Positions 1-9,197 of a DNA stretch of 48,140 nt are shown here, one piece after another. Numbering within the stretch: the first letter of the stretch is position 1; every line of letters begins with the position of its first letter. The stretch lies in NCBI RefSeq assembly GCF_001677885.1, contig NZ_LOCQ01000033.1:1-48140 (forward strand), given 5' to 3'. Made by a program: the position numbers and the translations under genes. The notes under the pieces are model-generated. The model made no database searches. It was given only the letters and a program-made list of their open reading frames with translations, and was not told where the DNA came from. Source of the DNA: Janthinobacterium psychrotolerans (lineage in GTDB: Bacteria; Pseudomonadota; Gammaproteobacteria; Burkholderiales; Burkholderiaceae_D).

Positions 1-328
1 GCCTGCCGCCGGTGATCGACCGTGACATTTTATTGGTCAGCGATGGCCATCCTGCCTATCCCGCTTTTGCCAGGGAGATTGGCATCGAGCATGCGGCGGT
101 CAACTTGCGCGCTGGCATCCGCGTGCGTGGCACGGTGCATGTGCAGAATGTCAACGCCTATCACAGCCGGTTGCGTGGCTGGCTGCGTGCGTTTCATGGC
201 GTGGCCACGCGCTACCTGCCCAACTACCTGGGCTGGCGCTGGATACTCGACGCCAGGAGAATATTGTCCCCCGAAAGCTTGCTCAGGGCCACTTTGGGGA
301 CGTTCCCACATTTGATGGTGACATAGCC
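1..328 (+). mobile_element. Right end of an IS1595-type insertion sequence (partial)
   Basis: The outer end is placed at 328 because the last bases, read inward on the minus strand, begin GGCTATGTCA and continue nine bases later with GTGGGAACG. The same two blocks at the same spacing open the IS at 47892. That match defines terminal inverted repeats of about 28 bp. The transposase stop codon lies inside the repeat. Flanking bases on both copies are A/T-rich (TTCTTTTT here), so either the repeat is slightly longer or the element prefers such targets. The rest of the element is outside the window. Confidence 0.8.
3..326 (+). CDS. IS1595-family transposase, C-terminal part (5' truncated by window edge)
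   Basis: The reading frame is open from base 3 and has no start codon in the window. About 107 C-terminal residues of an ISXO2-like (IS1595 family) DDE transposase remain. Visible landmarks are LLVSDGHPAY, containing an Asp of the catalytic core, then HVQNVNAYHSRLRGWLRAFH and YLPNYLGWRW, which are typical of the C-terminal half of this family. The stop codon TAG at 324-326 lies in the terminal inverted repeat. The N-terminal 55 residues of a similar transposase are at the other end of the window, but the two pieces do not overlap, so identity of the copies cannot be shown. Confidence 0.85.
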   Translation: MPPVIDRDILLVSDGHPAYPAFAREIGIEHAAVNLRAGIRVRGTVHVQNVNAYHSRLRGWLRAFHGVATRYLPNYLGWRWILDARRILSPESLLRATLGTFPHLMVT

Positions 329-398
329 TTCTTTTTTGACAGTTGATCATTCGCGGCGGTGTTGATGCAACATTGCCCCTGCATTGATGACGCCCATG

Positions 399-434
399 AA
401 AAAAGCCCCGCAGATCGCTCTGCGGGGCTTTTCG
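399..434 (-). terminator. Rho-independent terminator of dctA
   Basis: A perfect 14-bp stem (401-414 paired with 419-432) has a 4-base TCGC loop and a GC-rich core GCCCCGCAGA. Read on the minus strand it ends in a run of T, and it begins about 20 bases after the dctA stop codon. The A/T tails on both sides mean it could also work in the other direction, against transcription leaving the IS. Confidence 0.9.
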
Positions 435-451
435 TCAAGCAAGGTAAAAGC

Positions 452-1759
452 TTACTTCACGATATTGACTGCGGGTGCCGGCGCCAGGTAGTCGTCTTCG
501 GCCGGGTTGCTCGGATTGGCCAGTTCGCTGTGCAGCTTGTCCATATCCAGTTCTTTTTCCCATTTCGAGACCACGATGGTGGCCACGCCGTTGCCGACGA
601 AGTTGGTCAGCGCGCGGCATTCGCTCATGAAGCGGTCGATGCCCAGGATCAGCGCCATGCCGGCCACCGGGATCGTCGGCACCACGGCCAGGGTGGCGGC
701 CAGGGTGATGAAGCCGGCGCCGGTGATGCCGGAGGCGCCTTTCGAGGTCAGCATCGCCACGCCCAGAATGGTCAGTTCCTGCCAGATGGTCAGTTCGGTG
801 TTGGTGGCTTGCGCCACGAACAGGGCGGCCATGGTCATGTAGATATTGGTGCCGTCCAGGTTGAACGAGTAGCCGGTAGGGACCACCAGGCCGACGACCG
901 GCTTGGAGCAGCCCAGGCGTTCGAGTTTTTTCATCAGGGCCGGCAGTGCCGATTCCGACGAACTGGTGCCCAGGACGATCAGCAGCTCTTCCTTGATATA
1001 GGCCAGGAAGCGGGTAATCGAGAAGCCGGTGTAGCGGGCGATCAGGCCCAGCACCACGAACACGAACAGGAAGCAGGTCAGGTAGAACGAACCCATCAGC
1101 TTGGCCAGCGGGATCAGCGACGCCAGGCCGTATTTGCCGATGGTAAAGGCCATCGCACCGAAGGCGCCGATCGGAGCGACTTTCATGATGATGTTGACCA
1201 TGCCGAAGATGGCGTGCGACAGTTCGTCGATCAGCTTGGTGACCGGACGGCCACGCTCACCGAGCAGCGACAGCGAAAAGCCGAACAGGATGGCGATCAA
1301 CAGCACTTGCAGGATGTCGCCCTTGGCGAACGCATCGACGAAGGTTTTCGGGATGATGTTCATCACGAAGTCGGTGGTCGTCATGCCCTGGGCATGCGTG
1401 TATTGCTCGATCGACTTGGCATCGAGGTGGGCCGGATCGGCATTGAAGCCGGCGCCCGGTTTCAGGATGTTAGCAACCAGCAGGCCGATGGCCAGGGCGA
1501 AGGTGGAGACGACTTCGAAGTAGATCAGGGCCTTGCCGCCGACGCGGCCGATTTTCTTGACGTCCTGCATGCCGGCGATGCCGGACACCACGGTACAGAA
1601 AATCACCGGTGCGATGATCATCTTGATCAGTTTGATGAAGCCATCGCCGAGCGGCTTCATGTCGACGGCGTTCGATGGATAGAACACCCCCAGCAGCACG
1701 CCCGCCACGATGGCGAACAGCACCTGTACATACAGGATTTTGTAGAATGGTTTTTTCAC
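452..1759 (-). CDS. dctA: C4-dicarboxylate/proton (sodium) symporter DctA
   Basis: A 435-residue inner-membrane carrier of the DAACS family that imports succinate, fumarate and malate. Family hallmarks are the serine-rich reentrant loop [10 protein letters not shown] near residues 263-272 and [12 protein letters not shown] near residue 295, within eight or so hydrophobic segments. The start is taken as GTG at 1759 (protein begins [10 protein letters not shown]) because GAGGAG lies six bases upstream. The longer in-frame ATG at 1843 would add 28 hydrophilic residues and has no good ribosome-binding site. The gene is monocistronic, followed by a strong terminator and divergent from the hydrolase gene. 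No dctB/dctD two-component genes are visible nearby. Confidence 0.93.
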   Translation of the reverse strand: MKKPFYKILYVQVLFAIVAGVLLGVFYPSNAVDMKPLGDGFIKLIKMIIAPVIFCTVVSGIAGMQDVKKIGRVGGKALIYFEVVSTFALAIGLLVANILKPGAGFNADPAHLDAKSIEQYTHAQGMTTTDFVMNIIPKTFVDAFAKGDILQVLLIAILFGFSLSLLGERGRPVTKLIDELSHAIFGMVNIIMKVAPIGAFGAMAFTIGKYGLASLIPLAKLMGSFYLTCFLFVFVVLGLIARYTGFSITRFLAYIKEELLIVLGTSSSESALPALMKKLERLGCSKPVVGLVVPTGYSFNLDGTNIYMTMAALFVAQATNTELTIWQELTILGVAMLTSKGASGITGAGFITLAATLAVVPTIPVAGMALILGIDRFMSECRALTNFVGNGVATIVVSKWEKELDMDKLHSELANPSNPAEDDYLAPAPAVNIVK

Positions 1760-2033
1760 GGAAGTCTCCTCTTGCGGGTTGATGGATGCGATCATCCGCG
1801 CATTGGTTCGGCCGCTCAATTGTGGATAACCGCAGATATGCACATTTTGTATATCGGGTATTTAAGGATGGCAATGCAGTGCGGCACATGCTGCGCCGCA
1901 GCAAAGCCGGCCTAAATCAGGCGTGCGCTTGGAGCATTGCCCGCGCTGCGCTACACTTCGCCAGAGGCTTGCGCGCGGCCCCCTTCATGGCTGGCGGCGC
2001 GCCGCTGTTTTTCCATCGTTGTACCTACCCGGA

Positions 2034-2921
2034 ATGAGCATGATCGAAGAGCGTATCCAGTCCGTCCAGTGCATTTCCCCGGCCGGCCTGCACAGCATGT
2101 CCTACAAAGAATGGGGCGCGCCCGACAATCCCAACGTGCTGGTGTGCGCCCACGGCGTCACGCGCGTGGGCGATGATTTCGACAGCCTGGCGCAGGCCAT
2201 GGCCAGCGACTACCGCGTGATCTGCCCCGACGTGGTCGGCCGCGGACGTTCCGGCTGGCTGGCCAATCCCGAGTTCTACCGCGTGCCGCAATATGTGAGC
2301 GACATGGTGACCTTGCTGGCGCGCGTGCTGGCCAAGGGCGAGCGCCAGACGGTGGACTGGTTCGGCACCTCGATGGGTGGCCTGATCGGGCTGGGCCTGG
2401 CGTCCTTGCCGCACAGTCCGGTCAGCAAGCTGATCCTCAACGATATCGGCCCGACCCTGGCGCCGGAAGCCTTGCAGCGCATCGGCGACTATATCGGCCA
2501 GGATCTGCGTTTCGACACCTTTGAACAGGGCGCCGATTTTGTGCGCACCGTATCGGCCAGTTTCGGTCCGCATACGGATGCGGAATGGCACAAGCTGGCG
2601 CAGGACGTGCTGCGCCAGGACCAGGACGGCTACTGGCGCCGCCATTACGACATGGGCCTGGCGCTGCCGTTCCGCTCGGCCACGCCGGAGTCCGCCGCCC
2701 GCGACGAAGCCATGCTGTGGGCCGCCTATGACGCCGTGCGCTGCCCGACCCTGCTGGTGCGCGGCGCCGAATCGGACCTGCTGACGCACGCCACGGCGCA
2801 AGCCATGCTGCAGCGTGGCCCGAAAGCGCAGTTGGTGGAAATTGCCGGCGTCGGCCATGCGCCCACCTTTATCCACGACGAGCAGATCGCCATCGTGCGC
2901 CAGTTTTTGTTGAACAAATAA
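2034..2921 (+). CDS. Alpha/beta hydrolase
   Basis: A 295-residue cytoplasmic alpha/beta-hydrolase-fold protein. The nucleophile is Ser113 in the elbow GTSMGG, the acid is probably Asp248 (GAESDLL) and the base His275 (GVGHAP). The oxyanion-side motif CAHGVTR lies near residue 37. Substrate cannot be inferred. The start is uncertain: ATG at 2034 or ATG at 2040, neither with a strong ribosome-binding site; an in-frame upstream extension to 1923 looks non-coding. The gene is followed after 36 bases by a RidA gene and then relA, all on the same strand, so these three are probably co-transcribed. Confidence 0.85.
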   Translation: MSMIEERIQSVQCISPAGLHSMSYKEWGAPDNPNVLVCAHGVTRVGDDFDSLAQAMASDYRVICPDVVGRGRSGWLANPEFYRVPQYVSDMVTLLARVLAKGERQTVDWFGTSMGGLIGLGLASLPHSPVSKLILNDIGPTLAPEALQRIGDYIGQDLRFDTFEQGADFVRTVSASFGPHTDAEWHKLAQDVLRQDQDGYWRRHYDMGLALPFRSATPESAARDEAMLWAAYDAVRCPTLLVRGAESDLLTHATAQAMLQRGPKAQLVEIAGVGHAPTFIHDEQIAIVRQFLLNK

Positions 2922-2957
2922 AGTTTTACCGATTTTGAAACAAACGAAAGAAACAGC

Positions 2958-3308
2958 ATGGAAATTACCCGCTTGCACGTAGGCAAACGCCTGTCCGAAG
3001 TCGCCATCCATAACGGCACCATTTACCTGGCCGGCCAGATCGCCGAAGACACCACCCAGGATATCAATGGCCAGACCCGCGAAGTGCTGGGCCATGTCGA
3101 CCGCCTGCTGATGGAAGCGGGCAGCGACAAGACCTGCATCCTGTCGTGCCAGATCTATCTCGCCGACATGCAGCACTTCGCCGGCATGAATGAGGTGTGG
3201 GACGACTGGGTGGCATCAAGCCACACGCCGCCGCGCGCCACCGTCGAAGCCAAACTGGCCAATCCGGCATGCCTGGTTGAAATCGTCATCATCGCCGCAG
3301 AACGCTAA
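2958..3308 (+). CDS. RidA/YjgF family protein (enamine/imine deaminase-like)
   Basis: A 116-residue protein spanning the whole Rid domain. Recognisable parts are NGTIYLAGQIAED, the central helix with GHVDRLLMEAGSDKTCILS, the strand QIYLAD, and the C-terminal PPRATVEAKLANPACLVEI. The last of these carries the Arg that binds carboxylates in RidA and the substrate-site Glu region. Archetypal RidA hydrolyses 2-aminoacrylate and related imines released by PLP enzymes; this member diverges enough that the Rid subgroup is not settled. It sits 7 bases before relA, which suggests translational linkage of metabolite damage control with the stringent response. Confidence 0.88.
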   Translation: MEITRLHVGKRLSEVAIHNGTIYLAGQIAEDTTQDINGQTREVLGHVDRLLMEAGSDKTCILSCQIYLADMQHFAGMNEVWDDWVASSHTPPRATVEAKLANPACLVEIVIIAAER

Positions 3309-3315
3309 GGCCACC

Positions 3316-5571
3316 ATGGTTTCCACTTCGGCCCCCAATAGCGCCACCACGGAACAACTGGTCGAGGGCCTGAGTGCGCCGGACAGCGCGCGCGTGCTCG
3401 ATGCGCTCGCCTATGCCACCGAGGCGTATGGCGACAAGCTGACCTTTGCCGGCCGCCCGGCGCTCGACTTCGCCATCGGCGTGGCCACCACCCTGGCGTT
3501 CCTGCGCAGCGATGCGGAAACCCGGATTGCCGGCCTGATGTTCGAGCTGACCATGCTCGAACCCGATACGGCGGCCGATATCGAGCCGCGCTTCGGCAAG
3601 CAGGTGTGCGACCTGGCCACCGGCGTGCGCCAGCTGATACGGCTGCGCGCGCTGACCCAGACCTCGCATGCGGGCGGTGCCGGTGGGCGCGGCAAGAATG
3701 CGGCCCAGCAAGCCGTGGCGCAAGTGGAAACCCTGCGCAAGATGCTGCTGGCGATGGCCTCGGACATGCGCGTGGTGCTGGTGCGCCTGGCGTCGTGCGT
3801 GACCACCCTGCGCTATTTCGCCGAACTGAAGCTGTTCAACGACATGACGCGCGAGTATGGCCGGGAAACCCTGGACCTGTACGCGCCGCTGGCCAACCGG
3901 CTCGGCATCTGGCAGCTGAAGTGGGAGCTGGAAGACCTGTCGTTCCGTTTCATCGAACCGGAAGCGTACAAGCGCATCGCCAAGATGCTGGAAGAAAAGC
4001 GCATGATGCGCGAGGGCTTTGTGTCCTCGGCGATTCTGCGTCTGCAAACCGAGCTGGCTGCGGCCGGTATCGCCGCCGAAGTATTTGGCCGCCCGAAACA
4101 TATCTACAGCATCTGGAACAAGATGCGCGGCAAGGAACTCGATTTCACGGCCCTGTATGACGTGCGCGCGTTTCGCGTGATCGTCGCCGACGTGAAAACC
4201 TGCTACACCGTGCTGGGCGTGGTGCACAATATCTGGACCCCGATCCCCAAGGAATTCGACGACTATATCTCGCGACCGAAACCGAATGGTTACCAGTCGC
4301 TGCACACGGTGGTGACGGCCGACGACGGCCGGCCGCTGGAAGTACAAATCCGCACCAATGAAATGCACAGCTTTGCTGAATACGGCGTGGCCGCGCACTG
4401 GCGCTACAAGGAAGAGGGCGGCTCGAACTTTGCCGGCCAAAAATACGACGAAAAAATCGCCTGGCTGCGCCAGCTGCTGGCCTGGAAAAGCGATGTGGCC
4501 GACGCCGTCGTCGGCCAGGAAGAAATCCAGCGCGAATGGGTGGAAAAGCTCAAGTCGGCCACGCTGGACGACCGCATTTTCGTCATGACGCCGCAGGCGC
4601 GCGTGCTCGAGTTGCCGGTCGGCGCCACGCCGGTCGACTTTGCCTACCACCTGCACAGCGATGTCGGCCACCGCTGCCGCGGCGCCAAGGTCGACGGCGT
4701 GATGGTGCCCCTGAACACCCAGCTGAAAAACGGCCAGACCTGCGAAATCATTACCGCCAAGGGCGCGCCTGGCACGGCCGGGCCGTCGCGCGACTGGCTC
4801 GGCGCCGGCTACGCCGTCAGCACCCGCACGCGCTCGAAAATCCGCGCCTGGTTCCATGCCATCGATATCCAGGAAACCCTGGGCCACGGCCGCGCGCTGG
4901 TGGAAAAATCGCTGCAGCGCGAAGGCAAGACGGCCGTCAACCTCGAAGCGCTGGCGCACAAACTGGGCTTTGGCAAGGTCGATGAACTGTTCCTGTCGGT
5001 CGGCAAGGACGAATTCAGCCTGCGCCATGTGGAGCAGGCGCTGCACGACAATGGCGAAGTGGTCGAGCCGGAAGACGCGGTGCTGGTCGGCAAAAGCCGC
5101 GCCTCCAGCGTGGAGCAGGGCGCCAAGTCCGGCGTGCTGGTGGTGGGCACCGAAGGCCTGATGACGGTGCTGGCCAAGTGCTGCAAGCCGGCGCCGCCGG
5201 ACAGCATCGTCGGTTTTGTCACGCGCGGCAAGGGCGTCTCGATCCACCGCGCCACCTGCAAGAATTTCGAGGAAATGCGCGCCAAGGCGCCCGAGCGCGT
5301 GATCTTCACCGAATGGGGCAGCACCGGCGGCCACGATACGGTGTACCCGGTCGACATCTTCATTCTCGCCGGTGACCGCCAGGGCCTGCTGCGCGATATC
5401 TCCGAGATTTTCTCGCGCGAGAAAATCAACGTTATCGGCGTCAACACCCAAAGCGCCAAGGGCCAGGCCCGCATGACCTTCACGGCCGAAATCAGCGCGA
5501 CGGCGCAGTTGCTGAAAGCCTTGAATGTGATCAAGGATGTCAGTGGCGTGCTCGAGGCAAGGCGCAGCTAA
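3316..5571 (+). CDS. relA: (p)ppGpp synthetase RelA (synthetase-only RSH protein)
   Basis: A 751-residue long RSH protein that makes (p)ppGpp on starved ribosomes. The N-terminal HD domain (about residues 20-150) is degenerate: where hydrolase-active SpoT has a His-Asp pair this protein reads GLMFELTM, and the preceding metal-binding His is also missing. The synthetase domain (about 220-400) contains GRPKHIYSIWNKM, YDVRAFRVIV and EFDDYISRPKPNGYQSLH; the acidic EFDD form is typical of RelA rather than the RFKD form of bifunctional enzymes. A TGS domain follows (about 418-480), then the CCKPAPPDSIVG cysteine region near 621, and a C-terminal ACT domain (about 675-745). ATG at 3316 has AAGG upstream. 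It ends 10 bases before the convergent CDF gene. Confidence 0.93.
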   Translation: MVSTSAPNSATTEQLVEGLSAPDSARVLDALAYATEAYGDKLTFAGRPALDFAIGVATTLAFLRSDAETRIAGLMFELTMLEPDTAADIEPRFGKQVCDLATGVRQLIRLRALTQTSHAGGAGGRGKNAAQQAVAQVETLRKMLLAMASDMRVVLVRLASCVTTLRYFAELKLFNDMTREYGRETLDLYAPLANRLGIWQLKWELEDLSFRFIEPEAYKRIAKMLEEKRMMREGFVSSAILRLQTELAAAGIAAEVFGRPKHIYSIWNKMRGKELDFTALYDVRAFRVIVADVKTCYTVLGVVHNIWTPIPKEFDDYISRPKPNGYQSLHTVVTADDGRPLEVQIRTNEMHSFAEYGVAAHWRYKEEGGSNFAGQKYDEKIAWLRQLLAWKSDVADAVVGQEEIQREWVEKLKSATLDDRIFVMTPQARVLELPVGATPVDFAYHLHSDVGHRCRGAKVDGVMVPLNTQLKNGQTCEIITAKGAPGTAGPSRDWLGAGYAVSTRTRSKIRAWFHAIDIQETLGHGRALVEKSLQREGKTAVNLEALAHKLGFGKVDELFLSVGKDEFSLRHVEQALHDNGEVVEPEDAVLVGKSRASSVEQGAKSGVLVVGTEGLMTVLAKCCKPAPPDSIVGFVTRGKGVSIHRATCKNFEEMRAKAPERVIFTEWGSTGGHDTVYPVDIFILAGDRQGLLRDISEIFSREKINVIGVNTQSAKGQARMTFTAEISATAQLLKALNVIKDVSGVLEARRS

Positions 5572-5581
5572 GCCTGCCGCA

Positions 5582-6529
5582 TCAGTGCGTCTTGTCGCCC
5601 TGATGCAAGCCCGCCATCGCCGTTGTCTCCGGCTGCAGGGTGATATGGTCGATGCCATGGCTGGCCAGCAGCATTTTCTTGATGGCGCGCAGCACGGACG
5701 GCCACTGGTCCAGGTGTTCGATCTGCACGTGGCCGATCAGCGCCGGCTGGCCCGGCGACATGTCCCACACGTGCAGGTCATGCACTGACAGCACGCCCGG
5801 GATTCTCTCGACGTCGGCGCCCACCTGCAGGTAGTCGATCTGCTGCGGTACGCCTTCCATCAGGAAGTGGTACGAGTCCTTCAACACGCCAAAGGTCGAT
5901 TTCAAAATCAGCAGTGACACCAGCACCGACAGCAGCGGGTCGATCCGCATCCAGCCCGTGAAATAGATCACGGCGCCGGCGGCGATGGCGGCCACTGAGC
6001 CGAGCAGGTCGCCCATCACGTGCACCAGCGCGGCGCGCGTATTGACGCTTTCCTTGTCTTTCGACAGCACCCACGCCACCACCACGTTGATCGCCAGGCC
6101 GATCACCGCCACCACCACCACCGTGTCACCATGCACGGCTTCGGGCGAGGAAAAGCGCAGCACCGCTTCATAGCAGATCCAGCCCACCACGCACAGCATG
6201 GCCAGGCCGTTGACAAAGGCGGCGAGGGCTTCGGCGCGGCCAAAGCCGAACGAGTGGCGCGGCGAGGGCGGGCGGCGCGCGATGACCTGGGCCAGCAGCG
6301 CCAGGCCCAGCGCGGCCGCGTCCGTCACCATATGGCCGGCGTCGGAAATCAATGCCAGCGAATGGGACAGGAAGCCGAACGCCACTTCGACGCCGGCAAA
6401 CGACAAGGTCAAGCCCAGCGCCCACGCCAGCACGCTTTGCTTGCGCCCCGTGAACGAGTGCGTGTGCTTGGCGTCGCCTTTCAGGTGGGCGTGCAGATGG
6501 GTGTGGTCATGGTCGTGCTTGTCGTGCAT
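5582..6529 (-). CDS. Cation diffusion facilitator, CzcD/ZitB-type zinc exporter
   Basis: A 315-residue inner-membrane CDF transporter expected to export Zn(II) (possibly Co/Cd) in exchange for protons. It opens with a His-rich cytoplasmic tail (residues 1-24, alternating H and D). Six transmembrane helices follow, and the metal site is built from SDAGHMVTD (His66, Asp70) and HVMGDLLGS (His170, Asp174). The C-terminal cytoplasmic domain ends near VHDLHVWDMSPG and HITLQPE, as usual in this family. The chosen ATG at 6529 places the His-rich stretch at the N-terminus; the in-frame extension upstream lacks family character. No metal regulator is adjacent. Confidence 0.9.
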   Translation of the reverse strand: MHDKHDHDHTHLHAHLKGDAKHTHSFTGRKQSVLAWALGLTLSFAGVEVAFGFLSHSLALISDAGHMVTDAAALGLALLAQVIARRPPSPRHSFGFGRAEALAAFVNGLAMLCVVGWICYEAVLRFSSPEAVHGDTVVVVAVIGLAINVVVAWVLSKDKESVNTRAALVHVMGDLLGSVAAIAAGAVIYFTGWMRIDPLLSVLVSLLILKSTFGVLKDSYHFLMEGVPQQIDYLQVGADVERIPGVLSVHDLHVWDMSPGQPALIGHVQIEHLDQWPSVLRAIKKMLLASHGIDHITLQPETTAMAGLHQGDKTH

Positions 6530-6599
6530 GGCGTGCTTCGTGGAATGATCTTGCCGCCAGTGTAAAGGAAAGGCCGGCGCGCCGCGAGAACGGCAGGCG

Positions 6600-6634
6600 T
6601 AAAAAAACCTGCATGGCGTGAGCGATGCAGGTTT
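6600..6634 (-). terminator. Rho-independent terminator after the azoR-pirin operon
   Basis: A 10-bp stem, AAACCTGCAT at 6605-6614 paired with 6625-6634, has a 10-base loop and is followed on the minus strand by a run of T. It begins 18 bases beyond the pirin stop codon and ends before the CDF gene, which therefore needs its own promoter. Confidence 0.8.
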
Positions 6635-6651
6635 CTTCAAGCCGCCGACAT

Positions 6652-7539
6652 TTACGCAGTGGCGGCAGTTTCGCCGAACTTGCCCTCACGGAAGTCCTGC
6701 ACCGCCTGGAATACTTCGGCCTGGGTATTCATCACGAAGGGGCCATATTGCGCGATCGGCTCGTTCAATGGCTGGCCGGCCAGCAGGATCACGCGGCCGC
6801 CTTCGGACGCCGTGATGCGCACGCCGTCGCTGCCCGGTGTGTTGGCGAAAATCGCCATGCGCAGGGCCGGCACCGCCTTGCCGTCAACCTCGACCGCACC
6901 CCGGAAAGTGTACAGAAAGGCGTTATGGCCGGGCGGCAAGGGCTGCTCGAAGCTGCTGCCCGCCGGCAGGTCGATATCGAGGTACAGCGGTTCGGTGCGT
7001 TCACGCTGCACCGCGCCGGCCACGCCATGGCTGCTGCCGGCAATCACCTGCACCGCCACGCCTGCATCGGTGGTGTAGCGCGGGATCTCGCCGCTGTCGA
7101 AATCGCGGTACCAGGGCGTGCGCATCTTGTCGCTGGCGGGCAGGTTCAGCCACAGTTGAAAGCCTTCCATCACGCCTGCTTCCTGTTCCGGCATTTCCGA
7201 GTGGATCACGCCGCTGCCAGCCGTCATCCATTGCACGCCGCCCGAGGTCAGCAGGCCTTCGTGGCCGGCGCTGTCGCGGTGGCGCATGCGGCCCGTGATC
7301 ATGTAGGACACGGTTTCAAAGCCGCGGTGCGGGTGCTCGGGGAAGCCGGCGATATAGTCGTTCGGCTGGTCGCTGGCAAAATTGTCGAGCATCAGGAACG
7401 GATCGAGGCGGCGCTGCAATTGCTGCGTCAACACGCGGTTGATCTTCACGCCGGCGCCATCCATGACGGCCTGGCCGGCAATGACGCGCTCGACGGTGCG
7501 CGCGGTGGTGACTGTGGTGGCGGTAGTGATATCGTTCAT
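6652..7539 (-). CDS. Pirin family protein (quercetin 2,3-dioxygenase-like)
   Basis: A 295-residue bicupin of the pirin family. The N-terminal cupin keeps the four iron ligands: His69 and His71 in HPHRGFETV, His113 and Glu115 in VIHSEMP. The pirin C-terminal cupin domain follows (about 175-285). Bacterial pirins such as YhhW oxidise quercetin in vitro; others modulate metabolic enzymes, so the native role is open. GGAGAG lies seven bases before the ATG. It follows azoR by 29 bases on the same strand and is closed by a terminator, forming a two-gene operon with a quinone reductase and so suggesting a shared response to flavonoids or quinones. Confidence 0.9.
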   Translation of the reverse strand: MNDITTATTVTTARTVERVIAGQAVMDGAGVKINRVLTQQLQRRLDPFLMLDNFASDQPNDYIAGFPEHPHRGFETVSYMITGRMRHRDSAGHEGLLTSGGVQWMTAGSGVIHSEMPEQEAGVMEGFQLWLNLPASDKMRTPWYRDFDSGEIPRYTTDAGVAVQVIAGSSHGVAGAVQRERTEPLYLDIDLPAGSSFEQPLPPGHNAFLYTFRGAVEVDGKAVPALRMAIFANTPGSDGVRITASEGGRVILLAGQPLNEPIAQYGPFVMNTQAEVFQAVQDFREGKFGETAATA

Positions 7540-7568
7540 GATGCTCTCCAGTTCTCAGTATGAAACGA

Positions 7569-8168
7569 TTACACGAGGATGGCGTTGATCTCGGCGTCCG
7601 CCTGGGCTTGCGCCTTGGCGACGGCTTCCGGACCCATGCCCATGCCTTCCGAATACACATACTGCACGTCGGTGAGGCCCAGGAAACCGAACATGGTGTT
7701 CAGGTAAGGCACCTGGCTGTCGGTGGCGCCGCCACGGTGCAGGCCGCCACGCGACAGGCCTACCAGGACTTTCTTGCCGGTCAGCAGGCCGACCGGGCCT
7801 TTTTCCGTGTACTTGAAGGTGACGTTGGCGCGGGCAATCGCGTCGAACCAGCTTTTCAGTTGCACGGTGATGCCGAAGTTGTACATCGGCGCGCCGACCA
7901 CGATCACGTCGGCCGCCTGCACCTGGGCGATCAGGGCGTCGTCAAGCGCGATGCGGGCAGCCTGTTCGGCGCTACGCTGCTCCGCCGGCGTGAACAGCGC
8001 CTGCAGGGTTGCTTCATCGAGCATCGGATGCGGCTGGGCGGCCAGGTCGCGGCGCACCACGGCGGCGCCGGGGTTGGCGGCGACAACCCTGGCAACCAGG
8101 GCGTCGGCCAGGCGGGTGGAGGCGGAACCGGTGCTGCGGGCGCTGGAATTGATTTGCAGGATGTTCAT
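7569..8168 (-). CDS. azoR: FMN-dependent NADH:quinone oxidoreductase / azoreductase
   Basis: A 199-residue flavodoxin-fold enzyme of the AzoR family, which reduces quinones and azo dyes with NAD(P)H and FMN. The phosphate-binding N-terminus reads [15 protein letters not shown], and the FMN-contacting loop is PMYNFGIT near residue 95, followed by [17 protein letters not shown] as in AzoR. GGAGA precedes the ATG at 8168; the long upstream in-frame extension runs through the promoter region and overlaps the divergent lysR gene, so it is not used. Likely controlled by the divergent LysR protein. Confidence 0.92.
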   Translation of the reverse strand: MNILQINSSARSTGSASTRLADALVARVVAANPGAAVVRRDLAAQPHPMLDEATLQALFTPAEQRSAEQAARIALDDALIAQVQAADVIVVGAPMYNFGITVQLKSWFDAIARANVTFKYTEKGPVGLLTGKKVLVGLSRGGLHRGGATDSQVPYLNTMFGFLGLTDVQYVYSEGMGMGPEAVAKAQAQADAEINAILV

Positions 8169-8245
8169 CTTGTTTCTCCGTGTGAGTGAGGTGTCTTGCG
8201 ATGAATGAACTATAGCAATTCCAAAATCGATGCGGAAGCCGTTAA

Positions 8246-8266
8246 AATGGATAACATTAATCCATT
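8246..8266. promoter_or_regulatory. Palindromic operator candidate between azoR and lysR
   Basis: Seven-base arms AATGGAT and ATCCATT are separated by 7 bases (21 bp total), ending 20 bases before the lysR start and about 78 bases before azoR. The arms contain the ATNNAT/T-N11-A type dyad bound by LysR-family regulators. Position next to lysR fits autorepression together with activation of azoR. Confidence 0.6.
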
Positions 8267-8286
8267 GATGGAACAATAAGGACACC

Positions 8287-9192
8287 ATGGACATCGATCC
8301 CGGCGATTTGCTGCTGTTTGCCCGCGTGGTGGAATGCGGCAGTTTTTCGCGCGCCGCCGAGCGCGTGGACTTGCCCAAGTCCACCCTGTCACGCCGTATT
8401 TCACTACTCGAAGGCAAGCTGGGCGAACGCCTGTTGCAGCGGACCACGCGCAAGCTGGTGCTGACCGAATTTGGCGCCAGCCTGCTCGAACACGCGCGCA
8501 AGGTGGTGGAAGAAACCGAGGCGGCCGGCGCGCTGGCCCAGCACCGCCAGGCCGGGCCCAGCGGCTTGCTGCGCATCTCGATGCCGGCCGATTTTGCCGA
8601 TACCCTGATGCGCCAGGTGCTGGCCGAATTCGTGCGCCGCTATCCGGCGATTTCGCTGGAACTCGATTTGTCGGCGCGCCGCGTGGATTTATTGGAAGAA
8701 CACTTTGACCTGGCCATCCGCATGGGCAAGCTGCCCGACGACGCCAGCCTGGCGGCGCGCCGCGTGGCCTTCAGCACGCTGGCGCTGTATGCCTCGCCGC
8801 AATACACCAGCGTGCATGGCCTGCCCGAGCACCCGGATGATCTGTTCCGGCACGATTTGCTCAGCTTGCCGCCCACGGCGCACGGCCTGGTGCGCTGGAC
8901 CTTGATACGTGGCAAGACGAGTTGGGAGCGCGAACTGCCGGTGCGCCTGCTGGCCAATTCGCCGGAATTGCTGGTGCGCATGGCCTGCACGGGTGTGGGG
9001 ATTGCGGCCAGCACCGACCGCTTCGCCAAGGCTTATCTGCAGACGGGGGAACTGGTGCGGGTGTTGCCGGAGTGGAATTTTCCGCTGGTCACGGGCTGGG
9101 CCGTGTTTCCTGGCCGGCGGCTGATGCCGGCCAAGACGCGTGCATTCCTCGATATGATGGCGGAAATGTACGAGGCGAGCATGCCTGTCTGA
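8287..9192 (+). CDS. LysR-family transcriptional regulator
   Basis: A 301-residue LTTR. The N-terminal winged HTH spans about residues 5-65 ([21 protein letters not shown], then [20 protein letters not shown]). The effector-binding domain spans about 92-295, with the hinge [11 protein letters not shown]. It belongs to the large group that regulates neighbouring oxidoreductases (YhcS/CrgA-like). AAGGA lies just upstream of the ATG at 8287. Its divergence from azoR across a perfect palindrome makes azoR-pirin the probable target; quinone-like compounds are a reasonable guess for the inducer. Its stop is 5 bases from the convergent psd stop. Confidence 0.92.
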   Translation: MDIDPGDLLLFARVVECGSFSRAAERVDLPKSTLSRRISLLEGKLGERLLQRTTRKLVLTEFGASLLEHARKVVEETEAAGALAQHRQAGPSGLLRISMPADFADTLMRQVLAEFVRRYPAISLELDLSARRVDLLEEHFDLAIRMGKLPDDASLAARRVAFSTLALYASPQYTSVHGLPEHPDDLFRHDLLSLPPTAHGLVRWTLIRGKTSWERELPVRLLANSPELLVRMACTGVGIAASTDRFAKAYLQTGELVRVLPEWNFPLVTGWAVFPGRRLMPAKTRAFLDMMAEMYEASMPV

Positions 9193-9197
9193 ATGCT

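Noticed and set aside
359..1915. 518-codon open frame antisense to dctA
   Set aside because: Lies opposite dctA and reads through its terminator; composition is that of a shadow frame.
3289..5658. 789-codon open frame antisense to relA
   Set aside because: Same shadow effect opposite a fully recognisable RelA; no start signal or domain.
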